Source: Atopobium sp. UBA1382
GTDB lineage: Bacteria > Actinomycetota > Coriobacteriia > Coriobacteriales > Atopobiaceae
Assembly (NCBI GenBank): GCA_002305805.1
Contig: DBQY01000014.1
Coordinates: 14,438 to 78,437, forward strand
Direction: 5' to 3'
Length of the DNA: 64,000 nt
Position 1 is the stretch's first letter. Every line of letters starts with the position of its first letter. The position numbers were made by a program, and so were the translations under genes. Of the stretch, positions 54,626 to 62,923 are shown in pieces. The notes beneath the pieces are model-generated. The model was not told the DNA's origin. It ran no database searches and saw only the letters and a program-made list of their open reading frames with translations.

Positions 54626-55398
54626 GAGCGTCTCCCCTCGTCGTGCCGGGCCTCGTCAGGCCCCTCGTTCTTGAACGGCTTGGTAACGCGGCGCGCGATG
54701 AGCTCGTCGCGAACGGTATTGGTGAGTCCGAGCATGCGCGAAAACGCCTGCTCGTAGCGGGTGCGGGCGGCCTCGGTGTCCTCGATTTCCACGCCGCCCC
54801 CCTTGCGGGCAAAGACGACGAGCGCCTGCTCGAACATCGAGGACTCCCTGTTTGCCGCCATGACGTACTGACGAAGGTTCTTGGGGCCAATCCCAAAGTG
54901 ACGCAGCTCGTCGCAGACGCGGATGAGCGGGAAGTCACGGCCGTCGACGAGGTCGCGGCCATGGGGAGAGCACATGAGCCTGATGACGCCCGCCTCAGAC
55001 AGCTGGCGCACAAAGCCGACCGTCACGCCGAGAAGGTCGGGCATGCGGTCAATGGGATGAAGCTTGTCTCGGTTCTCCTCGTCCTCGACGGGAAGCGTGA
55101 TGGTGTCGGCGAGGCTTCCGGCAGGGCCCTCCCCCACCGGAGCCTGGCCAGCATCCGCCCGCTCCAGCTCCTCCTTGATCACGGAGAGAGGCAGGAACCG
55201 GTTCTTCTGCAAGTAGAGAATCGTCTCCAGTCGGCGAACGTCCTTCTGCGAATAGAGGCGATAGCCGCTGGGCGTGCGTGAGGGGTTAAGAAGCCCCTCG
55301 TCCTGTAGATAGCGGACCTTGGATATGGAGAGGTCGGGATACTGCTGTTGCAGCTTCTTCACGACCTTTCCGATGGTCAGATAGCCTGCATCGGGCAT
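54622..55398 (-). CDS. FtsR-like MerR-family regulator
   Basis: A 258-residue regulator with two MerR-like winged helices: the first (about 6-75, YLTIGKVVKKLQ ... ISKVRYLQDEGLLNP) and a second (about 115-185, ARVSEAGVIRLM-type VRQLSEAGVIRLMCSP). This is the layout of FtsR of Corynebacterium and Rv1828 of Mycobacterium. The adjacent GarA-like FHA gene strengthens the match, as the pair is conserved in actinobacteria. FtsR activates ftsZ in Corynebacterium; the same target here is inference. Confidence 0.82.
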   Translation of the reverse strand: MPDAGYLTIGKVVKKLQQQYPDLSISKVRYLQDEGLLNPSRTPSGYRLYSQKDVRRLETILYLQKNRFLPLSVIKEELERADAGQAPVGEGPAGSLADTITLPVEDEENRDKLHPIDRMPDLLGVTVGFVRQLSEAGVIRLMCSPHGRDLVDGRDFPLIRVCDELRHFGIGPKNLRQYVMAANRESSMFEQALVVFARKGGGVEIEDTEAARTRYEQAFSRMLGLTNTVRDELIARRVTKPFKNEGPDEARHDEGRRS

Positions 55399-55403
55399 GG
55401 TGG

Positions 55404-55823
55404 CTACGCCTCGGTGTCGATTCGACGCGGCCGTGCGTTGGTATGGAAGACCATGCGGAACGTGCCGATCTGGATGGTGGAGCCGTCCTTGAGGGAGGCT
55501 CTCGTCGCGATGGCGCCGTCGACCCAGGTGCCGTTGAGCGAGCCAAGGTCCTCGATGGTGGCGAAGCCGGACGCGATGTTGCCGAGGTCCATCCGAGCAT
55601 GATGACGCGAGACGGTCATGTCGTTCAGAAAGACGCTGTTGCGCGGGTCGCGGCCGAGCGTGATCAGCGGTGCGTCGAGCTCGAACACCTCGCCGATCTG
55701 CGGGCCCTTCACGATGGTGAGCGTGGGATGGGCCGGGCGATGCGCGCCCATGAGGTCGGGAACCGTCGAGTCCGCGGCGGGCATCCGGAAGATCTCGGTC
55801 GCGTCAGGGTTATTGGTGGGCAT
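55404..55823 (-). CDS. GarA/OdhI-like FHA-domain protein
   Basis: A 139-residue protein. The N-terminal tail contains DATEIFRMP, resembling the phosphothreonine tail of GarA/OdhI. The FHA domain (about 42-130) has GRDPRNSVFLNDMTVSRHHA and GSLNGTWVDG. In other actinobacteria this protein, when unphosphorylated, inhibits 2-oxoglutarate metabolism and is switched by Ser/Thr kinases such as PknB/PknG. It is upstream of the ftsR-like gene by 5 bases. Confidence 0.85.
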   Translation of the reverse strand: MPTNNPDATEIFRMPAADSTVPDLMGAHRPAHPTLTIVKGPQIGEVFELDAPLITLGRDPRNSVFLNDMTVSRHHARMDLGNIASGFATIEDLGSLNGTWVDGAIATRASLKDGSTIQIGTFRMVFHTNARPRRIDTEA

Positions 55824-55862
55824 GTCTCTCCCCTCGTCGTCTTGCCTCTATGATAGCGCGCC

Positions 55863-56243
55863 TCAGCGGCAGGCGACACAGTCCATCTCGATGAGCGCGC
55901 CCAGCGGCAGCTCGGAGACGCCCACGACGGCACGTGCGGGTGCGGGCGTGCTGAACCTGCGAGCGTAGACCTCGTTCATGATGGCCATGTCGTCCAGCGA
56001 GGCAAGGTAGACCGTCGTCTGAGCGACGTCAGCAAGCGTGCAGTCGACCTCGGAGAGGATGGACTCGATGATGTCGATGACACGCTCGGTCTGCTCGCGG
56101 ATGCCGCCTTCGACCAGGCGCCTGCTATCACTATCGGAGATGGGCAGCTGCCCGGACGCGAACACGAGTCTCCCTGCCGTGGTCCCTTGTGAGTAGGGCC
56201 CGATGGCCTCGGGCGCACGCTCGGCGTTGATCGAGTACTTCAT
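55863..56243 (-). CDS. ridA: RidA-family enamine/imine deaminase
   Basis: A 126-residue YjgF/YER057c/UK114 family protein that hydrolyses reactive 2-aminoacrylate-type intermediates. Motifs: APEAIGPYSQGTTAGRLVFASGQLP near the N terminus (given here in parts: IGPYSQ, VFASGQLP), the Arg in PARAVVGVSELPLGALIEMD and a C-terminal CVA. Length is typical. It sits between the GcvT-fold gene and garA in the same operon. Confidence 0.92.
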   Translation of the reverse strand: MKYSINAERAPEAIGPYSQGTTAGRLVFASGQLPISDSDSRRLVEGGIREQTERVIDIIESILSEVDCTLADVAQTTVYLASLDDMAIMNEVYARRFSTPAPARAVVGVSELPLGALIEMDCVACR

Positions 56244-56282
56244 GCACGGCTCCCTTCTCGGGCGTGGGGTCGGCCCGCCCGC

Positions 56283-57116
56283 TCAGCCCAGGGCGCGCGC
56301 GCCGACGAAGTCGCTGCTAGGACGAACGACGCCCCAGCTCTCGAGGTCAGCGCGAGCCGGCTGTCGCGGGTCGCCCTCAATCTCCTCCGCCCAGGGAAGC
56401 TGCCGAGAGAGCAGGCTCCGGAGCCGGACGTGGCCGATCGGTTCGACCTCGGTGAACGAGAGCAGGCTCCTCCATAGTACGCGAGCCGCGCCCACGGGGA
56501 CGAGGACAAGGTAGGTAGGAGGCAGAAACGATGCGGCCGGGCGTGCGACGATGGCCGAGATAGCGTCAAGGTGCAGCTGAAGGACGGCCCCTTGCTCTGG
56601 AAGGCGCTCGTCGCCATGCACATAGTCGGAGAGCACCCGCCCGGCTGCCGGACCGGCGAGCAAAAGCGGAACGAGCATGTCGCTTGCGTCCTCGAGGCCA
56701 AGGTCGGGAAATGCCGGCGCTTCCTCAGATGAGGCGTGAGCAAGGAACTCGAGCCAGGCCGAGAGGGAGCCTCCCCGAGGGCCAGCGTCGACGACGACGA
56801 ACTCGTGGTCTCCGGTCCTTGCGAGCAGCGGCACCGAGACGAGCGCGCCGGTTCCGGTGAGCGTGGCCTCGAACGCCACCTCACCCACGGCAAGCCGACG
56901 ACCGGCGAGCGAGGCGGCAATAAAGGCATCTGCGTCAGATCCGCTTGCGAGGAGGTAGGTCGCGCCCGTGAGGTCCGCCAGAACGGCGCCAGCGTGCTCG
57001 GCCGACTCATGAGCGTAGGCGCTCACGCACAGGGCGCCCGTGCAAGGGGACGGCACGAACTCAGCGCCGAGAAGAACGTGTTCGGCGTGAAGTGCGCCCG
57101 GAGACGGCTCGTTCAT
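56283..57116 (-). CDS. GcvT/YgfZ-fold protein of unknown function
   Basis: A 277-residue protein that resembles the N-terminal half of aminomethyltransferases (GcvT) and YgfZ: a short strand-turn opening (LLGAEFVPSP), ADLTGATYLLASGSDADAFI (about 47-66) and a glycine-rich VVDAGPRGGSLSAWLEFLA. No GcvT catalytic aspartate context is clear and the C-terminal beta barrel is incomplete. It overlaps pgsA2 by 4 bases and precedes ridA. Folate binding is possible but not shown. Confidence 0.5.
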   Translation of the reverse strand: MNEPSPGALHAEHVLLGAEFVPSPCTGALCVSAYAHESAEHAGAVLADLTGATYLLASGSDADAFIAASLAGRRLAVGEVAFEATLTGTGALVSVPLLARTGDHEFVVVDAGPRGGSLSAWLEFLAHASSEEAPAFPDLGLEDASDMLVPLLLAGPAAGRVLSDYVHGDERLPEQGAVLQLHLDAISAIVARPAASFLPPTYLVLVPVGAARVLWRSLLSFTEVEPIGHVRLRSLLSRQLPWAEEIEGDPRQPARADLESWGVVRPSSDFVGARALG

Positions 57117-57856
57117 CGATCGACCGCCCCGTCCTGCCGGCTCTGGCGAATGACCTGGATTCCCTTTGCGGTGTAGACGAAGGCCGTGATGATGGAGAAG
57201 ACGATGCCGGCATACACGAAGAAGATGCCGAGTGCGGCGTCATGTGCGTTGAGCCCGGGCAGCCAGGAGACGTCGACGAGACCGAGTCCTTCGATCACGG
57301 GAACGCCGAGCAGCAGGTCGCAGAAGCCAAACATGAGCAGGGCCGTGGCAGCCTTGCCAACGTAGACAACGTCGATGGGACGACGCCGGAAATGCTGCAG
57401 GATGAGGCCGCCGATGCCGAGATAGACGTCACGGCCGATGACGAAGACGGGCACCCAGAGAGGTAGGTCGCCGACGATGAGGAGGCCGAGCACGCCGGTG
57501 AACAGCAGGACGCGATCCATGATGGGGTCCATGATCTTGCCGAGCCAGCTAACGGTCTGGGTGCGACGGGCGACCTGGCCGTCAAGGAAGTCGGTCGTCG
57601 CAGCGACGACGTAGCACACGAGCGCAGCGGTGCGGTGATGCCCGCCGGCGAAGAGGGCGAGAAACGCGATGGTGAGGCAGAAGCGACAGAGCGTGATGAA
57701 GTTTGCAACGGTGAACACCTGTGACGAGGGGTTCTCCGAGGTGCCGACCGGACTGTCCGCAATGCCCTGCGCCTGCGCCTCTGCGGCATCAGTATCGGCA
57801 AGGGTCTTGACTCGCTCCTTGGTCCGCTCCTTGGCTCTCTTGGTTCTCTCAGACAC
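57113..57856 (-). CDS. Second CDP-alcohol phosphatidyltransferase
   Basis: A 247-residue membrane enzyme with the full signature DFLDGQVARRTQTVSWLG plus KIMDPIMDR (about 89-115) and several membrane helices. A hydrophilic N terminus of about 45 residues is Lys/Arg/Glu-rich. Compared with PgsA at 34061 it is longer and divergent, and could make phosphatidylglycerophosphate, cardiolipin or phosphatidylinositol phosphate. First gene of the minus-strand run that continues to clc. Confidence 0.85.
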   Translation of the reverse strand: MSERTKRAKERTKERVKTLADTDAAEAQAQGIADSPVGTSENPSSQVFTVANFITLCRFCLTIAFLALFAGGHHRTAALVCYVVAATTDFLDGQVARRTQTVSWLGKIMDPIMDRVLLFTGVLGLLIVGDLPLWVPVFVIGRDVYLGIGGLILQHFRRRPIDVVYVGKAATALLMFGFCDLLLGVPVIEGLGLVDVSWLPGLNAHDAALGIFFVYAGIVFSIITAFVYTAKGIQVIRQSRQDGAVDR

Positions 57857-57937
57857 GCGGAACGCCTCTCACTCCAAAATGCTCACGACCACAAGGTTAC
57901 CCATCTTAGCGCAATTTGATTCGCCGTCCGTAAGGCC

Positions 57938-59335
57938 CTAAAGAACGGTGCGCTCCAGAAGTGCCGCGATAACCCGGATTCCCTGAGCGTACGTGCGACG
58001 AGAGATGCGCTCGTTCACGCCATGAAGTCCGCGGGAGAGCTCCTCGGGTGCGGGTCGGAAGGGGGTGACGCGCAGGAGCTTGTCGCAGACGCCCTCATAT
58101 CGAACAGAGTCCGTTCCGCCGCATACGATTGACGGCACCACGAGGGTCCCGGGGTGATAGCGCCTCAAGACCTCCACAAGTTCGTCGTATCCAAGACCGG
58201 AGGCACGGTCGAGACGCCCCGCAGGTGTGTGGTGCAGAATCTCGACCTCGATGTCGCCTCCCACCGTGTCACGAACCCATCGGACGACATCGTCAGCCGT
58301 CGTGCCGGGAAGGAGGCGGAAGTTGACCGTCGCGCTCGCGTCGGCGGGCATGACGTTCGGCGCGCTCGCGCTGCCCTCGATCTGATCGACGGCCATCGTC
58401 GTGCAGACGAGTGGGTACAGAGTGCGCACTTGTGCGGCCTCGCGTGCAATCCGGCCAGCGTTGGCGTCCACGTCGGAGACGAGCGTTTGGAACGGCCCCT
58501 CGCTCACGTAGGGGGCCAGGATGCCAAACGTCTGCGCGACGACGGGCGTGAGGCGCGGCGACGGCCGTGTCTCTGCGAGCCGTGCGAGCGCGAGGCAGAG
58601 CCGCTCGAGCGAGGTCCCCCCAAACGGGTTCGAGGAGTGGCCGCCGCTGCCGTGAGAGATGAGCCTCACGTCGAGATAGCCCTTCTGGGAGAGGCAGACG
58701 TCGATGAGCGTGGTTCCCGGTGCGCCGTAGGCACCGGCGTCCATGAAGGTCGTGACGCCCTCGTCGAGCGAGAATGCCGCGCGCACGCCCCTCCGGGAGA
58801 GCTCGGAGGCGATGGCGGTTGCACCACGGCTGCTCGTCTCCTCGTCCTCCCCGAACGCGAGGATGACGGTCCTTCTCGGTCGCCCATGACGGGAGAGCAG
58901 GAGCTCGACGGCCTCGAGCTCCCCCATGAGCATCTCCTTTATGTCGAGCGCTCCACGACCCCAGACCCACTCGTCGTCGACGTGCCCGCCAAAGGGGTCA
59001 TGGACCCACTCCTCCTCCGTACCGGGAACGACGTCGACTACGTCCTGGTGTGCGAGGAGCAAAGCCGCCGGCAACGCCGGATCGGCGCCCGGGATGGTGA
59101 TGAGAATGGAGTGTCCGATTCGCTCTGCGGTCCCAAGCTCTGCAACCCGTGGGTATGACTCGCGGATCAGCTCATAGAGCGCGTCAAAGGGCGCAAAGTC
59201 GGTCGTATCGGGCCCGGCGTGCACCGTCCTCAGCGCGAGCGCCGCGGAGAGTCTTCCCGCCGCGGCGTCAAGGTCGAGGTCGGGATAGTCATCCTCGTGC
59301 GCAAAGTGCGCGTACGGGTCGATCGTGTCTGTCAC
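57938..59335 (-). CDS. M20-family metallopeptidase
   Basis: A 465-residue zinc peptidase/amidohydrolase. The metal ligands are in LLAHQDVVDV, GRGALDIKE and GEDEETSS, with the catalytic glutamate in EDEE and a last His in LHGVNERIS. A dimerisation domain is inserted in the middle. Similarity is strongest in style to the PM20D1/carboxypeptidase S group. It starts at a GTG preceded by AGGAGGAG, 21 bases after serA, as the third gene of the ser operon. Substrate unknown. Confidence 0.88.
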   Translation of the reverse strand: MTDTIDPYAHFAHEDDYPDLDLDAAAGRLSAALALRTVHAGPDTTDFAPFDALYELIRESYPRVAELGTAERIGHSILITIPGADPALPAALLLAHQDVVDVVPGTEEEWVHDPFGGHVDDEWVWGRGALDIKEMLMGELEAVELLLSRHGRPRRTVILAFGEDEETSSRGATAIASELSRRGVRAAFSLDEGVTTFMDAGAYGAPGTTLIDVCLSQKGYLDVRLISHGSGGHSSNPFGGTSLERLCLALARLAETRPSPRLTPVVAQTFGILAPYVSEGPFQTLVSDVDANAGRIAREAAQVRTLYPLVCTTMAVDQIEGSASAPNVMPADASATVNFRLLPGTTADDVVRWVRDTVGGDIEVEILHHTPAGRLDRASGLGYDELVEVLRRYHPGTLVVPSIVCGGTDSVRYEGVCDKLLRVTPFRPAPEELSRGLHGVNERISRRTYAQGIRVIAALLERTVL

Positions 59336-59356
59336 AGGGAGCTCCTCCTGCGATGT

Positions 59357-60532
59357 CTAGTCGCTCGGGCTGATGGCACGGACCCTTCTCACGTGGTCGA
59401 GGGAGGAGAGCCTGCTCAGCACGTCTTCGGGCACGGGTCCGCTGACTTCGACCAGCGTGTAGGCGTTGGGACCCCGGCTCACGTTGCTCATGTTTTCGAT
59501 GTTGAGTCCCGCATCGGCGAGGACCTGCGAGAGCTGGCCGATGACGCCCTGTGCGTTCTCGTGGAACAGTGCGATGCGATGGTCCCCCACAAGTGGTCCG
59601 AGGTCGACGCGACCGTAGTTGACGGAGTTGGTGATGTTGCCGTTCTCGAGGTAGTCGCGAAGCTGGCGCGCGGCCATGACGGCGCAGTTGTCCTCAGCCT
59701 CTCCCGTGGAGGCGCCAAGGTGCGGCAGGACGATGGCATTCTTCATGTTGGCGCTCGCGGGGTTGGCAAAGTCGGTGACGTAGCGTGCGATCTTGCCGTC
59801 ATCGAGGGCCTCGGCGAGCGCCTGCTCGTCGACAAGCGCGTCACGTGCGAAGTTAAGCAGCACAGCGCCGCGCTTCATCTTGGAGATGGCCTCGGCGGAT
59901 ATCATGCCCTTCGTGGCATCCGTGGCGGGAACGTGCAGCGTGACAAAGTCGCAGGCGGAAAGAAGCTGGTCGAGGTCGGTCGCATGCTCGATTCTGCGGT
60001 CCAGCCCCCACGCGGCGTTGATGGAGAGGTACGGGTCATACCCCATGACCTCGGCGCCGAGCGCAATGAGGGCGTCGGCGACCTGGGCACCGATCGCTCC
60101 GAGGCCGATCACACCCATGCGCTTGCCCGCGAGCTCGCAGCCGGCAAAGCGCTTCTTGGCCTTCTCGGCACGCTTGGCGATCTGCGGGTCGTCCACGGCG
60201 TCACGCACCCACTCGATGCCGCCGATCACGTCACGGCAGGCGAGCAGCATGCCACAGATGACGAGCTCCTTGACGGCGTTGGCGTTTGCACCGGGAGTGT
60301 TAAAGACGACGATGCCGCGCTCTGCGCAGCGCTCGACCGGGATGTTGTTCACGCCGGCGCCGGCGCGTGCGATGGCGAGCAGTGACTGTGGCGCCTCAAT
60401 CTCGTGCAAGTTAGCGCTGCGGACGAGCCAGGCGTCAGCCTGCGAGGGATCGTCGACGAACTGGTAGCCGGCGGTCTCGAGGGCATCGGTTCCGACGGTC
60501 GAGATGTTGTTCATGCAGTGGATGGCATACAT
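59357..60532 (-). CDS. serA: D-3-phosphoglycerate dehydrogenase
   Basis: A 391-residue NAD-dependent enzyme, first step of serine synthesis. It has the substrate domain opening (AIHCMNNISTVG), Rossmann motif GVIGLGAIGAQVADAL (about 139-154), LPHLGAST with the catalytic histidine, and a C-terminal ACT domain (about 315-391) for serine feedback. This short form without an intervening domain is common in Clostridia and Coriobacteriia. GAGGAGG precedes the ATG. It follows serC by 19 bases. Confidence 0.93.
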   Translation of the reverse strand: MYAIHCMNNISTVGTDALETAGYQFVDDPSQADAWLVRSANLHEIEAPQSLLAIARAGAGVNNIPVERCAERGIVVFNTPGANANAVKELVICGMLLACRDVIGGIEWVRDAVDDPQIAKRAEKAKKRFAGCELAGKRMGVIGLGAIGAQVADALIALGAEVMGYDPYLSINAAWGLDRRIEHATDLDQLLSACDFVTLHVPATDATKGMISAEAISKMKRGAVLLNFARDALVDEQALAEALDDGKIARYVTDFANPASANMKNAIVLPHLGASTGEAEDNCAVMAARQLRDYLENGNITNSVNYGRVDLGPLVGDHRIALFHENAQGVIGQLSQVLADAGLNIENMSNVSRGPNAYTLVEVSGPVPEDVLSRLSSLDHVRRVRAISPSD

Positions 60533-60551
60533 CTGCGTATCCTCCTCGCGC

Positions 60552-61628
60552 CTAGTGGCGCGCCTCGAAGTCCTTCATAAAGCTCACGAGCGCATCCACG
60601 CCCTCACGGGGCATAGCATTGTAGATGGAGGCGCGCATGCCGCCCACAGACCGGTGGCCCTTAAGGTTGACGAGGCCGACCTTGGCCGCCTCGGCGACGA
60701 ACTCGGCGTCAAGGTCCTTGTCGCCCGTGACGAAGGGCACGTTCATGAGCGAGCGACAGGACGGGTCAACCGTGGACGAGAAGAGCTCGGACTCGTCGAG
60801 GAAGTCGTAGAGCACGGCTGCCTTCTCGGCGTTGCGCTCCCCCATCGCCGCAAGACCGCCGTTCTTCTCGATCCACTCGAAGACGAGGCCGCAGACGTAG
60901 ATGCCCCAGCAGTTGGGCGTGTTGTAGAGCGAGCCGGCATCCGCCTGGGTCCTAAGGCGCAGCATGGTGGGAACGCCGGGCAGGTCTTCGGGGATGAGGT
61001 CCTCGCGCACGATAACGATTTGAACGCCCGCGGGGCCGACGTTCTTCTGGACGCCCGCGTGGATGAGGCCGTAGCGAGTGACGTCGACGGGCTCGGAGAG
61101 GAACATCGAGCTCTGGTCCGCCACGAGCACGTGACCCTTGGTGTTGGGGAGCTCGCCGAACTTGGTGCCGTAGATCGTGTTGTTCTCGCAGATATAGAGG
61201 TAGCTCGCGTCCTCGCGGATGGGCAGGTCGGAGCAGTCAGGGATGTAGGAGAAGTTCTTGTCGGCCGAAGAGGCGACCGCGACTGCGTCGCCGAGGATCT
61301 GCGCCTCCTGGAAGGCCTTCTTGGCCCAGTTGCCGGTGATCACGTAGTCGGCCTTGCCGTTCACGGCGAGGTTCATGAAAACCGTGGAGAAGAGCAGCGA
61401 GTCGCCGCCCTGGGTGAAGATGACCTTGTAGTTGTCGGGGATGCTCATGAGGCTACGCAGGCGCGCCTCGGCGCCCTCGATGATGCCCTTGAAGACGGAA
61501 GATCGGTGACTCATCTCCATGACGCTCATGCCGCAGCCGGCGTAGTCGAGCATCTCGTCCGCGCACTGCTTGAGGACGTCCTCGGGCAGCACGGCGGGAC
61601 CGGCGGAGAAGTTGTACACGCGTGCCAT
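60552..61628 (-). CDS. serC: Phosphoserine aminotransferase
   Basis: A 358-residue PLP enzyme that makes phosphoserine from phosphohydroxypyruvate. It opens ARVYNFSAGPAVLPEDVL; the PLP lysine is in AGVQKNVGPAGV (about 198). GHRSVGGMRASIYNAMP is the family C-terminal motif. GGAGG precedes the ATG at 61628; a start four codons upstream is less well placed. First gene of serC-serA-M20; no serB-like phosphatase is present here. Confidence 0.95.
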   Translation of the reverse strand: MARVYNFSAGPAVLPEDVLKQCADEMLDYAGCGMSVMEMSHRSSVFKGIIEGAEARLRSLMSIPDNYKVIFTQGGDSLLFSTVFMNLAVNGKADYVITGNWAKKAFQEAQILGDAVAVASSADKNFSYIPDCSDLPIREDASYLYICENNTIYGTKFGELPNTKGHVLVADQSSMFLSEPVDVTRYGLIHAGVQKNVGPAGVQIVIVREDLIPEDLPGVPTMLRLRTQADAGSLYNTPNCWGIYVCGLVFEWIEKNGGLAAMGERNAEKAAVLYDFLDESELFSSTVDPSCRSLMNVPFVTGDKDLDAEFVAEAAKVGLVNLKGHRSVGGMRASIYNAMPREGVDALVSFMKDFEARH

Positions 61629-61742
61629 AAGATCCTCCAATGGTTGGTCTTGCCGTGAGGTCCATCATAGGCGCGCGTCGGACGTGGTTCGCCTACCTGA
61701 AACGCTCGCGATACACGGGTTTCGCATACTTGACATTCTCGC

Positions 61743-61771
61743 TTGCGTCCCGTGCGACGGGATGCTATAGT
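61743..61771 (+). promoter_or_regulatory. Promoter of tRNA-Pro
   Basis: TTGCGT (61743-61748), a 17-base spacer and TATAGT (61766-61771), which is preceded by TGC as in an extended -10. The tRNA begins 15 bases after the -10. Confidence 0.8.
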
Positions 61772-61785
61772 TCTTCCTCGCACAA

Positions 61786-61862
<77 letters not shown>

Positions 61863-61871
61863 GAATATGAG

Positions 61872-61904
61872 AAGGACCGGGAATTGTCTCCCGGTCCTTT
61901 TTTC
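61872..61904 (+). terminator. Rho-independent terminator of tRNA-Pro
   Basis: AAGGACCGGGA (61872-61882) pairs with TCCCGGTCCTT (61889-61899) around a 6-base loop, followed by further T residues. Strong terminator 10 bases after the tRNA. Confidence 0.95.
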
Positions 61905-61915
61905 TTAGAGCGGGT

Positions 61916-61928
61916 CGTTCTTCTCGCC
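61916..61928 (+). repeat. Intergenic motif CGTTCTTCTCGCC
   Basis: An exact copy, 7 bases before family 1 copy D. Confidence 0.45.
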
Positions 61929-61934
61929 CGTATC

Positions 61935-62004
61935 GCAAACTGTCGGTTATTACCCATTACGAGGACCATACGGACCCTACGAACGGTAAAAACCGACAGT
62001 TTGC
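61935..62004. repeat. Family 1 palindromic element, copy D (70 bp)
   Basis: The best-paired copy. GCAAACTGTCGGTTATTACC at the left and GGTAAAAACCGACAGTTTGC at the right are inverse repeats with one mismatch in 20, continuing with partial pairing of ATTACGAGG and CCTACGAAC. It lies between the tRNA-Pro terminator and the 3' end of the DUF3737 gene. Confidence 0.85.
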
Positions 62005-62084
62005 AGTGTTGAACTTCGTCGAGTGTGATCCCTACGCACGGACGTGGGGGTACGTCATCCCGCTCCTGTCGCCCGTTACCTCCA

Positions 62085-62912
62085 CTACGCCGGAAGCTTC
62101 GTCGATGTCGCGGATGACCTGGCCCGCGGACGGCAGCGTGATATGACTGCCTGCAAGGGGTTCTTGATGCTCACGACTGGCGTTGTGATCTCTGCCCGAA
62201 CGCGCGACCGCTCGAAGGCAAGGTCACACGCTTCCATCCGGCAGTTCACGAGGTGCAGCCCCTCGCAGTAGCAGAGCGGCTGCGTGCCCTTGATGAGGCA
62301 GCTCTCGAAAGTCACGTTCTGGCTGTACCAACCGAGATACTCGCCGCGCACCACGGAGTTGCGTACCACGACGTTATGGGCGTGCCAGAAGGCGTCCTTG
62401 GTGTCGAGGTCGCAGTCTTCGAGGACCGCGTCCTCGATGTACTGAAAGGAGTACTTCCCCGAGAGGCGCACGTTGCGAAAACAAAGCCCGGTTGAGCGCA
62501 TCATGAAGTACTCACTCTGGACGGCGCAATCCTCCATATTGATGCCACGCGTGGACCAACCGAACTCTGGAGAGACGATGTCACAGCCGCGCATCTGCAC
62601 GTCCGCGCATTCACGCAGTGCCTTGATGCCGTGAAGGCGGCTGTCCTCGATGGTCACGTCACGGCTGTACCAGAGCGCCGCGCGGCAGAGCTCGGTCATC
62701 TCCACGTTGCGCAGCGTGAGACCGCGGTCATGCCAGAACGGGTAGCGCAGGTTCATGAACGCATCCTCCACGGTGACGTTCTCGCACTCCTTGAAGGCGC
62801 TCTCGCCGTCAGCCGGCCCGTCGAAGCGACAGTTCCGCACGATGAGGTCATGCTCACCGTAGAGGGCGCGCTCCTCGTCAAAGGTCTGGTTCTCGATGCT
62901 CTTCTCGCTCAT
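62085..62912 (-). CDS. DUF3737 right-handed beta-helix-like protein, apparent 3' frameshift
   Basis: As read, 275 residues rich in short repeats of the form NCxxxG...DCxL (CENVTVEDAF, VTIEDSRLHG, AVLEDCDLDT, NVVVRNSVV), typical of DUF3737 pectate-lyase-like proteins. GAAGGAC precedes the ATG at 62912. After VVSIKNPLQ the frame becomes Arg/Ser-rich. The other frame gives SHITLPSAGQVIRDIDEAS and continues to a stop at 62032, which looks like the genuine family C terminus. One base appears missing in the C run at 62157-62160. Function of the family is unknown. It follows an alpha/beta hydrolase gene by 11 bases. Confidence 0.75.
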   Translation of the reverse strand: MSEKSIENQTFDEERALYGEHDLIVRNCRFDGPADGESAFKECENVTVEDAFMNLRYPFWHDRGLTLRNVEMTELCRAALWYSRDVTIEDSRLHGIKALRECADVQMRGCDIVSPEFGWSTRGINMEDCAVQSEYFMMRSTGLCFRNVRLSGKYSFQYIEDAVLEDCDLDTKDAFWHAHNVVVRNSVVRGEYLGWYSQNVTFESCLIKGTQPLCYCEGLHLVNCRMEACDLAFERSRVRAEITTPVVSIKNPLQAVISRCRPRARSSATSTKLPA

Positions 62913-62923
62913 AAGTCCTTCTT

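Noticed and set aside
61629..61742. A T-box or serine-responsive leader before serC
   Set aside because: The gap has a possible -10 (TATGAT, minus strand, 61664-61669) but no T-box motif or long leader structure.
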